A stretch of 64,000 nucleotides of DNA from Paragorgia papillata (lineage: Eukaryota; Cnidaria; Anthozoa; Scleralcyonacea; Coralliidae), in assembly GCA_035771165.1 (NCBI GenBank), contig JAWNZC010000346.1, positions 322,501 through 386,500 on the forward strand. Direction: 5' to 3'. Made by a program: the position numbers and the translations under genes. Shown here piece after piece: positions 46,727 through 53,500 of the stretch; position 1 is the stretch's first letter, and each line of letters starts with the position of its first letter. The notes under the pieces were generated by a model. That model saw only the letters and a program-made list of their open reading frames with translations. It was not told where the DNA came from and searched no databases.

Positions 46727-47444
46727 CCAACAACAACAAACAAACAACACAAAAAAACAAAAAAAAAAAAACAACAAACAACCTACCACTTCTTTCTCCT
46801 CCAACTCTAACTTCTCTTTTTGCTTCAGTAAATGACTCTTGAACGCATTTTGAAACCTGACCATCAACGGCTAAAAATAAAAAAGTCATTGTAAGTCATG
46901 CACTCGTCCCTAAATATACATTTTGGTGAATAATATTTTTAAACTCATATTATAAACAGACTACTTTTAAAAAACGAGACATGTCATCATCCTTATTTTT
47001 TCAACTTACGTGGTCCGGATCCAAAACAACCAAATCATTTTCGCCATCGGACTCTTCTTCGCCAGAACTTGCAAAGTCTTCATCATTTTCAATGTTCATA
47101 TTTCCAGCAATATCAATGTCTTCTACATCTTCGTCCTCCTCGAACTCATACTCTACATTCTCTCCAATCAATGTCTGTCCTTCCCCAGGCTCATTATAAT
47201 CTCCGGTAGCTCCAACAACAGCGGAATTCAAAGTTTCGCCGTCCCCAGAATCCGAAACGGTTCCTTCGTCGCTAAGTCGAAATTCTCTCAACGCTTTTGT
47301 AGTTAGGTGAGTAACTGTACCAGAAATTGATTGTTTAGATCCTGAAGACCCTCCAGATTTTCCCGAAACTGGCCTATCTATGTTATCTTTTGGCGGAATT
47401 TCATCGGAATCGCGAGGAGCTTCTTCTTCACTTTTGTCCGCCAT
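28228..47444 (-). CDS. CCDC40: Coiled-coil domain-containing protein 40 (axonemal 96-nm ruler subunit)
   Basis: Seventeen exons, all phases consistent, complete: 47444-47010, 46870-46787, 45838-45619, 44075-43918, 43360-43220, 42063-41960, 41038-40795, 39854-39672, 38688-38443, 37614-37401, 36521-36352, 35552-35461, 34188-34068, 33449-33361, 31963-31842, 30783-30647, 28470-28228. The 1,000-residue product has an acidic N-terminus (about 1-140), then coiled coil to the end. Diagnostic blocks shared with vertebrate CCDC40 are [34 protein letters not shown] with [13 protein letters not shown]-like [36 protein letters not shown] and LKEGRY. With CCDC39 it forms the ruler that positions inner dynein arms and the nexin-dynein regulatory complex in motile cilia. 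The start Met (MADKSEEE) is chosen over a farther one because that would overlap the THOC6 promoter. It shares that promoter with THOC6. Confidence 0.95.
28500..28760. repeat. Imperfect tandem repeat, about four copies
   Basis: Each unit (about 65-80 bp) has AGTTCTTGCGGGTGGGCTGC, a TCGAAC word and CTGCAAATNTGTCGGG. It lies in the last intron of CCDC40. Confidence 0.75.
28885..29722. mobile_element. 838-bp foldback element with AACTAGTTAC reiterations
   Basis: Arms of about 140 bp start CATAGATAATGGAAGGGGAA and end with the inverse; they pair with few mismatches through TTACCATAGCAAG and GTGCATTAGCT. The centre holds over a dozen copies of the palindrome GTAACTAGTTAC in arrays. It lies in the last intron of CCDC40. 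Confidence 0.85.
30812..31354. mobile_element. ACTCATTAATAATTCATGAG foldback family, full palindrome
   Basis: Both ends carry CTCAAACTCATTAATAATTC; inner arms are GATATCGGAGGAAGAAATTA and CATCAGGATATCCAAACACC. It starts 29 bp from the 5' edge of CCDC40 exon 16. Confidence 0.85.
31487..31613 (+). repeat. Dispersed repeat with hammerhead-like motif, copy 2
   Basis: Reads GAGGGCCTTCGCTCGAAACG then TTAGACTCCTACGTTCTCTG and TTTCGGCAGTATATCTAACC. Next to it, 31613-31815 is an array of GAGAGAGGGGCTTATTA words. Confidence 0.75.
33058..34022. repeat. Two inverted half-elements flanking CCDC40 exon 14
   Basis: 33058-33352 (plus) and 33744-34022 (minus) are copies of one ACTCATTAATAATTCATGAG-ended element with inner arms GTTTTATCAGATNTAAA. 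They face each other across exon 14 (33361-33449). Confidence 0.75.
34262..34400. repeat. ATCTGTATCTGATTTACAAG foldback
   Basis: GATCTGTATCTGATTTACAA and GTAAATCAGATACAGCTTGG are in opposite orientation with a further CGAGCCGTAGTAAATCAGAT inner arm. Same family as the outer arms at 14636-14960. A related end fragment is at 34475-34600. Confidence 0.65.
34681..35047. mobile_element. Foldback MITE with reiterated GAATTTAATTC
   Basis: Ends GACCTGCGCTAAACGTCGCA and TGCGACGTTTATCGCAGGCC. The interior repeats GACGAATTTAATTCG words in both orientations. Flanks are CTA and TTA, so a TWA-type duplication is possible but not exact. Confidence 0.75.
35755..36053 (+). repeat. Foldback half-element, copy A
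   Basis: Starts AATCATTAATAATTCATGAG and ends with arms CCGTTCTGTATCGGGGGATA and TACCCCGATACAGAACGG. An inverted copy, also with GAGAAAATCAAAGCTAAAG, is at 51208-51497. Both give the same spurious open frame. Confidence 0.75.
36205..36255. repeat. Perfect 19-bp-stem hairpin
   Basis: CCAGGGTCTTATCTCCGCT and its exact inverse are separated by eight bases, in a CCDC40 intron. Confidence 0.8.
36716..36990 (+). repeat. tRNA-derived SINE with (TTTAG)n tail, copy 1
   Basis: Box B-like GGGTTCGATTCCTGCACGGG, body CGCATGTGAGAAGAGTGCTT and GGTTTCCTCCTGTAGTAACA, and a (GTTTA)n tail. It is inverted relative to 39951-40258. Confidence 0.75.
37876..38390. mobile_element. Foldback element carrying a 5S-derived SINE
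   Basis: Ends ATACCGTAAAATCCGGGTTA and TAACCGGGATTTTACGGTAT face each other. Between them, 37960-38330 is a minus-strand 5S-derived SINE (ACCCGTGCT end, ACTAACCCCGTCTAACCGGG, tail AAAGGATAAAGGAC). A truncated plus-strand SINE copy lies at 37648-37790. Confidence 0.75.
39484..39665 (+). repeat. Dispersed repeat related to the hammerhead-like family
   Basis: It contains GTCGAAACATCAGTATTTCG, TCTCAGCAGTTTAATACC and ACACTGCTTATACGCAGCA, as in 52885-53047. A short (TA)n run lies at 39525-39546. Confidence 0.6.
39951..40258 (-). repeat. tRNA-derived SINE with (TTTAG)n tail, copy 2
   Basis: (AAACT)n at 39951-40010 is the tail; the body matches 36716-36990 in reverse. The 5' part includes GTGGTTAGCGCACGTGCC on the minus strand, a tRNA-like box A. 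Confidence 0.8.
40590..40785. repeat. Foldback repeat in CCDC40 intron 7
   Basis: CCCGCATGTTTGAACAGATA and TATTTATTCAAACATGCGGG are outer arms, ATTTGATGACGTAAAATGGT and its inverse inner arms. Confidence 0.75.
41098..41417. mobile_element. Palindromic MITE with TTAA duplication
   Basis: 320 bp, ends AGTGCCTATGCAATAGTTGG and inverse, flanked by TTAA on both sides. Arms pair over most of the length, including TGACGTCACTTCCGTC. A related degraded repeat follows at 41555-41740. Confidence 0.85.
42106..42222 (-). repeat. Dispersed repeat with hammerhead-like motif, copy 3
   Basis: GTGCTGCGTAGGCAGTGTTG, ATCGAAATATAGCAAGGTTT and TAACGTTTCGAGCGAAGGCC. Another fragment follows immediately in inverse orientation. 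Confidence 0.7.
42226..42648. mobile_element. MITE with TAA duplication, built of GTTGAAC/GTTCAAC words
   Basis: Ends AGGTCTGGCCAAACGCTTTC and GAAAGCGTTTGGCCAGGCCT, TAA on both sides. More than twenty GTTGAA or TTCAAC hexamers occur inside in both orientations. Confidence 0.85.
42656..42830 (-). mobile_element. ACTCATTAATAATTCATAAG foldback family, short copy
   Basis: Arms TCATCCGATATCCAGTCAAC and GAGGTGACTGGATA, then GGTACTGATTTCCTTTG and AATTATTAATGAGTTTGAG. Same family as 30812-31354. Confidence 0.65.
42930..43172. mobile_element. Foldback MITE in CCDC40 intron 5
   Basis: Ends GATCATATAAATACTAGAGG and CTCTAGTATTTATATGATC, inner arms TTTCAGTCAA and TTGACTGAAA. Confidence 0.75.
43419..43887. 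mobile_element. Palindromic MITE with TTAA duplication
   Basis: 469 bp, ends AGTGGTTCTCTGATGAAAAT and inverse, TTAA at 43415-43418 and 43888-43891. The centre GACTCATTCTTCTCAAGC / CTTATGACGTCATAGACTC pairs. It ends 31 bp from CCDC40 exon 4. Confidence 0.85.
44163..44362 (+). mobile_element. GTTTACATGAGCCGG MITE family, truncated copy
   Basis: Begins GTGCTGTTTACATGAGCCGG and contains GATTGATTAGGATCTCACTG and CGAGGAAAGAATTTCGTGAC. Its distal end is lost and an element with a TTA duplication inserted at 44363. Confidence 0.75.
44363..44786. mobile_element. MITE with TTA duplication, built of GATAACTCGGGG words
   Basis: Ends GGGGCTGTTCACACGAG and CTCATGTAAACAGCCCC, TTA on both sides (44360-44362, 44787-44789). 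The interior reiterates GATAACTCGG and GTAGGGATAACT in both orientations. Confidence 0.85.
44832..45133. repeat. Hammerhead-like repeat family, inverted pair
   Basis: A plus-oriented copy (TATACTGCCGAAACAGAGAA region) and an inverse copy reading CTCTGACGAAGGGCCTTCAC then TCGAAACGTTAGACTCC flank about 90 bp of other DNA. Confidence 0.75.
45144..45589. mobile_element. CCCCGTTTACACTAGAGC MITE with TAA duplication, second long copy
   Basis: 446 bp, ends as at 27417, TAA at 45141-45143 and 45590-45592. It ends 30 bp from CCDC40 exon 3. Confidence 0.88.
45900..46785. repeat. CAA/CAC/ACA microsatellite in CCDC40 intron 2
   Basis: Nearly 900 bp of mixed CAACAC, CAGCAG, ACAA and CCA triplets, including (ACAA)n at 46430-46460 and poly-A at 46752-46770. 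It reaches the donor of exon 2 and makes spurious open frames of Val, Leu and Cys on the minus strand. Confidence 0.92.
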
Positions 47445-47559
47445 GTTGAACAAAGCTTCAAAAATAATATAATCAAGATCGCGTTTGTTGTCATGGATAC
47501 TAGCGAAATTGACGAACTTTGTCCGAACTACGCCGAAGTTGTTCCGAACTGAAACAAAC
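47445..47559. promoter_or_regulatory. Bidirectional promoter between CCDC40 and THOC6
   Basis: Only 115 bp separate the two divergent start codons (CCDC40 at 47444 on minus, THOC6 at 47560 on plus). Both genes must be driven from this short interval, and their 5' ends may overlap. No TATA box is evident. The interval holds an RFX-type X-box. Confidence 0.8.
47487..47500 (+). promoter_or_regulatory. Candidate RFX X-box
   Basis: GTTGTCATGGATAC matches the ciliary X-box consensus RYYNYY-AT-RRNRAC at 13 of 14 positions. It lies 43 bp upstream of the CCDC40 start codon, a typical distance for RFX-controlled cilium genes. The match is seen; function is inferred. Confidence 0.55.
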
Positions 47560-50500
47560 ATGGCTGGTTATCAGGTGAGAGAAGCTAAGGAGGGAAATTT
47601 TAAAGTTATTTAGAATCGCGAAGTATTAACATGAATCCTAGAGGTAGATCTGTTAGTGTTTTATGGTTGGAGAAATTCCCCAGCTTTCATTTTTCTTTGA
47701 AATGTAGGCTCAGATATTAAAAGAACGAATGAAATTACATACAACTGTTTTTGGGCAAGCATTTTCTCCTTGTGGCAATTATTTGGCAGCGTGTGATAAT
47801 TTTGGACGGATCTGTATATTTAGGTAAGACCTGAACAACAAGGAATCGTGTCTGCTCTATGTTTTATACTCTCTGTATAATGTAATTTATTCTAAACTGC
47901 GACTAGTGAGAACATGACCATGTTTCCCAGAAATTATGATGGTTGCTTGCTGGGGGACTGGTGGGCAACATTGACAGTAGCCTCTAGCCCAATTTCAAAA
48001 GAAATATGGGCCAGGTAACCACTAATTTTATTCTTGCATCATCAGGGCTAAATCCCCTGATCACGATTGCAATTTTACTCATAGCCAATAAAAACGTGTG
48101 AAAATTTTAACCAATAGGAAAGCAGAGGTCTTAAGTGGTTACCTAGCCCATATTCTTTGATTGGGCTAGGGTACCATATTACACTGACAGAAACTTTGTC
48201 AGACCACATAATAGTAAATTCTTCAGAAGTCTAACTCACATGAAAACTTGCTGCTTATTTCAATAAAGCCATGTGTGAAATGTACAGCAACACCATACAA
48301 GAAAAAATATACTGTATTTTATACACCATTCAATACCACTCTGGGACCAATAAGTTTTCTGGTGCTTTTAACAGGCATCTTAATTACCACCATCAACATT
48401 GTGGTGCTAATTGAGATGCCTGGAAAATGGTAAATTCTGGTGGAACTTACTGTAACCAAGATGGTATATATTAGAATGGTAATACAGGACCACACTGATA
48501 CTCACGATTGTGATGTGGTCAGACTGAGAGCAGCTGAGAGATAAATTGTCAAGTTACAGTTGTAATTGTCAGTTGACACAGGCTCAATGGTGAGAGTGTC
48601 TGGCTGGCATTCGGAAGGTTATGGGTTTGAGTCCAGCCTGGAGCTCAGAGTTTTTCTTTGGGTTTAACTTACGACAGCTTGTACAGCAAAAACAAACGAA
48701 AAAACTTTACCAACTTCAAGCTGAAAACACTAATAACGTACTAAGTAACTTGTTCTCAGATAAACATTTGCGAGAGTTGGGAATTGGATTCACTGTTTCA
48801 CCTTGTTCTGTCTTTATACTGTACTATCACCCACTTACGGCCACTGTAGATCAAGACCACTGTAGATCAAGACCACCTCTCTCGTACTGTATCAGTTGAT
48901 AACTTTAATTGTATTTGTATAGTCTTGGATTTGCCTTGCATCCTGAAGCCACGGTGGATAGTAATAAACCTTTGCTATCATTTCAAGGTACAAACTTTAA
49001 TAAGTGCAGTATAATACAAAATAATGAGTTATTCTCTGAGTAAAATTAATTAAATTAAAGTTAAATTCTGAGTACATGTATTGAGCTTGATGAACTGCAT
49101 CTACCAAATTATTATGTAAATAATAATATAATTTAATTTTTTGTTTATAATACAGCTCATAAAGGACCAATTTACTCTCTTATAACTGCTGATCATTTTT
49201 TAATAAGGTAACCATTTTTTAATAAGGTAACCATTTTTTAATAAGGTAACGATTAATTACTGTACTTACCATAAGACTGGGTTTTTTTTAATCAACTGGA
49301 AGCCATCTGAGGGAAGAAATTGGGTAAAGTAAATTATTTAATTGTTTTCTGTTACAATCTACTGTACCTTAGTGGTGGTTCTTCAGAAATTTGTGGCTGG
49401 AAGTGGAAGGATATTTTATTGAAGGTACTGTATGTGTACGAGTGTCTTTGTTTGGGTTATTCCAGAGGGGAAAAAATATCAAAAATATTCCAGAATAGCC
49501 TGATCTTTCATTTTAGTGTAGGAAAGTGATGTCATACAGGTATTTTGATGCTAAACAAGCTCTTTTTGTAACTACCTACTATTAAACAATGACGGAAAAC
49601 GTTTCATATTGTTATGCATAGAATTTATACTTTTTAGCCTACTATTGTACATTCCAGGTAACAGAGCCAGCGTGGACCCTGCATCCCTCTGCAGAAAAGT
49701 AAGGCAGCCAGAAAATGTGTTTCAATTGAAATTAAAACAACAGATTAACTTAATAAGAAACAGATTTAATTAAACATAATTAAGAAGGCAGCAATACATG
49801 TACATTTTCATAAATGTTTTTTGTAGTAATTCTTATGGATACCCAGAAACGAATGCTCTGGCTTATAACAATGAGGTTAGAACATATTCCAATATATTGA
49901 TTTGTGTTAACTGTTAACTGTTAAAGATAATTGAATAATTGTGCTTATAGACCCTTTTAATAAGTATAGAATGCGTAATTTTCACCCTATGACGTCAATT
50001 TCTTTTCAATTTTTCTTTTGAATTCTTTTTCAACGAAATTGATTTCTTTTTCAACGAAATTGATTTCGTTTATTGTGTTAGCTTTTGTATATTTTCAATA
50101 GAATTCAAAAGTCTGAAAATGACGTCAAGTGCGGACAATGATGTACTCTGCACTTATTAAAATGGTCTATAACTAAATACTAATTAACTCCAAAAAAGAA
50201 AATTAACATACAGTATATTTCAACTGACTTTTTTAGGACAATATTTTGCTGGCAGGATGTGGTGACAATAATATTTATATGTGGGATCTGGAAACAAGAA
50301 TTCTTAAGGTTTTGTAGCTCATACATGCACTGACCTTTTTAATTATACCACACTCTAATGGCAGACTTATTCATGGGCTAAAACCAACCAATAACAGGAC
50401 GTTTTTAAGGCATTCAATAAACTCTCATCACGTTTTGATCTGGTCAAAAAATACTCGAGTTGCGTTTTCGTGGCCTTAAACCCGATAAAACACTGCTGCT

Positions 50501-53500
50501 CAAATCTTTGCCACTTGCTTAATATTATCATGATCAACTAAAGTTTCATCTTGATGTCGTTTTCTTCTGCTAAAATTGGTTTACTATTGACAGGAAATTA
50601 CGTGGCGCCAACCCAGGGAGACGCAAAGGTGTTAAGGCGGTGGGTTTTTTTCCGGTTTGTTGTAATTTTCTAATCAAAGCGTCTTTATCTGATACAGGAA
50701 TTACTTTGTTTTCCTTTTCTCTCATGGCCTTGTCGAGTAAACGTTGATTGACCAAGTCTCGGTCAACAGGCTGTCTGTCAGCACAGCTCCAACCTCTACA
50801 GAGTTCAGATGCCCCATTTGTCTACGAATTTGCCTTTCAAGAATCGGACTCCACAGTCATCAACGAACCCATAAACAATGAACACTGATATTATATATTT
50901 TTACCAAGTAGACATCTTACTCGGTTCGAGGGATTGCCAACGACGACACTATACAATTTTTCGTGCAACTTGTCTCTCAATTTTGTTGCGACGCAAGTTG
51001 CATGAGAAATTGCATGGTGTAACATGCCCTGCAATCATCAAATCTCGCAACATTTTTGTTGCGGCAATTGTTGCACAAAGTAGAATCAAGTTCTACTTTT
51101 CGCAACGATTGCGGCAACGCTGCAAAGTTCAGATTTTTTGAAGCATTTAATGCACAGTGAAACACCCTTCTTGAAACTTGTCTCACAATGTTTCGTGTGA
51201 TCAACCAATAAGTACTATTTACAGAATGAGTGGCCGTTCTGTATCGGGGTATGCAGACACGAGGCGAGGCCGAGTGCCTGTATCCCGATACAGAACGGAC
51301 ACGAATGACATCTAAAACGATCCGATTTGGTAAGTTCATTGGCGTAGTAATTTTTCTAAAAAAAATGTTGTCTAAGTCGAGAAAATCAAAGCTAAAGTTT
51401 ATGTAAATCAAGAGGAATCTGTATCACATATACAGACACTCATTAAACATGGATTTTCTTTGTGTTTTCCTCATGCATTATTAATGAGTTTTAGATAGAA
51501 TATACACATTCAAGCTCGTCCCCAGGGTCTTCTATGCGGTTTTTGCGAAAGTTGTGAGACAATTTGCACGAAAAATTGCATAGTGTATACCACCACCTTA
51601 ATTACACAGTGATTTAACAGTGGAATACGAAGAGAGTCTGATCAAACAGACTTGTTTAAAGAAAACTTACTCAAATCCCAAGCTCTTACTGTTGAGTTAC
51701 TCGGCAAACGTTTACGTGTCCCTGGGTTGACGTCATTTCCTGTGAATAATAAACCAACTTTATCAGAAGAAAAAGGCATCAAGATGAAACTTTAGTTGAT
51801 GATAATATTAAAGGGTATTAGCAATAAAAATTAAATTTGTCCCATTTGAAAGAACTCGTCAAATGGTATAAGAAGACCTTTTGTAATTTTTCTGTATCTT
51901 TCTTGTGTTTTGAAATATTTCGACCAAAGACAGCGTGCTGTCCGCCATCTTGTTGTAATATTGCGTCTAATTAACTAGGAAATTGGTGACGTCACAAGCA
52001 GGGTAAACCTGATGAAACTACTCGGTGGGTGACCAAATTTCCACGGAAGGCTTTTTAAATGTTGTGGGTCAATTTAAAATGGAAATAGCGCAACAAAATC
52101 GAGTTTCTAGCTCATAATGTCATCAGGTTGGCAAGATAAAAATGTCACTTTACCCTGCTTATGTCGTCACATGCATAATTTTGCATATCGAAAATAATTC
52201 CAAGATGGCGGACAGCACGCTGTCTTTGCTCGAAATATTTCCAAAACCAAAACAGATACGGAAAAATTGTAAAAGGTCTTCTTATACCATTCGACGAGTT
52301 CTTTCAAATGAGATAAACTTAATTTTTATTGCCAATACCCTTTAATTCTTATCAGAAAGTACCAAAGTTTATAAATATATAAAAAGTCAAAACATGAGAT
52401 TGGCAGTTTCAACTTAATTTGTTTAGGATACTTTCAAAGGGCATACAGATTACATCCAGTGCCTTGCTCTAAGAGAGAAAAAGAACCAGATTATAAGTGG
52501 GTCAGAAGATGGAACAGTTAGAGTATGGGGTAAGAAAGAACTTGGATTGCATCAGGGCCTGAAATAGTAGCCTGCAGCAGTCCTTCAGGAGAGCCTGTAC
52601 GCAGGCTAGTCAGGAATATAGCGAGTTTCAGGGTGTTGCGCGCGCATCATTTTTCAAAAAAAAACAACTAGCAAAGTCCACTCAAAGTAAACATACTGTT
52701 TAAAATCAACAAAGTATAGATACAGTTTCTGGATGTTTAACACTGTTATTCTGCTGTTGTTGGATCGCTAGCAACTCTGTTTGCGATTGCTTACTTTGTG
52801 GGGCGCCCGCCAATTCCTTTGCAAAATGATGCGCACGCAATACCCTGAAATTCGCCAATAGCTGCAAATCGTGAAAAGGAGATTAGTTTTGATAACGAAA
52901 TACGGATGTTTCGAGTGGAGCCCGTAATCTGATGAAAGGCTGCGTTCGAAACGTCAGTATTTCGTTATCAAAACTAATCTCGGCAGTTTATCACCTTTTC
53001 ACTTTGAACTATTCGAAACACTGCATGCCTACGCAGCGCTCTACTTTTTTATGTAAGCTTTAGCTGAAAATGTAGTTTAAGGGTATTGGCAATAAAAATT
53101 AAGTTTGTCTCATTTGAAAGAACTCGCCAAATGGTATAAGAAGACTTTTTGTAATTTTTCTATATCTTTCTTGTGTTTTGAAATATTTCGACCAAAGACA
53201 GCGTGCTGTCCGCCATCTTGTTGTAATATTGGGTCTAATTAACTAGGAAATTGGTGACGTCACAAGCAGGGTAAACCTGATGAAACTACTCCGTGGGTGC
53301 CCAAATTTCCACGGAAGGCTTTTTAAATGTTGTGGGTCAATTTAAAATGGAAATAGCGCAACAAAAAATCGAGTTTCTGGCTCGTAATGTCATAAGGTTG
53401 GCAAGATAAAAATTTCACTTTACCCTGCTTATGTCGTCACATGCATAATTTTGCGTATCGAAAATAATTCCAAGATGGCGGACAGCACGCTGAGTTTGGT

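Noticed and set aside
45884..46867. Val/Leu/Cys-rich minus-strand open frames
   Set aside because: Microsatellite in CCDC40 intron 2; only 46870-46787 is exon.
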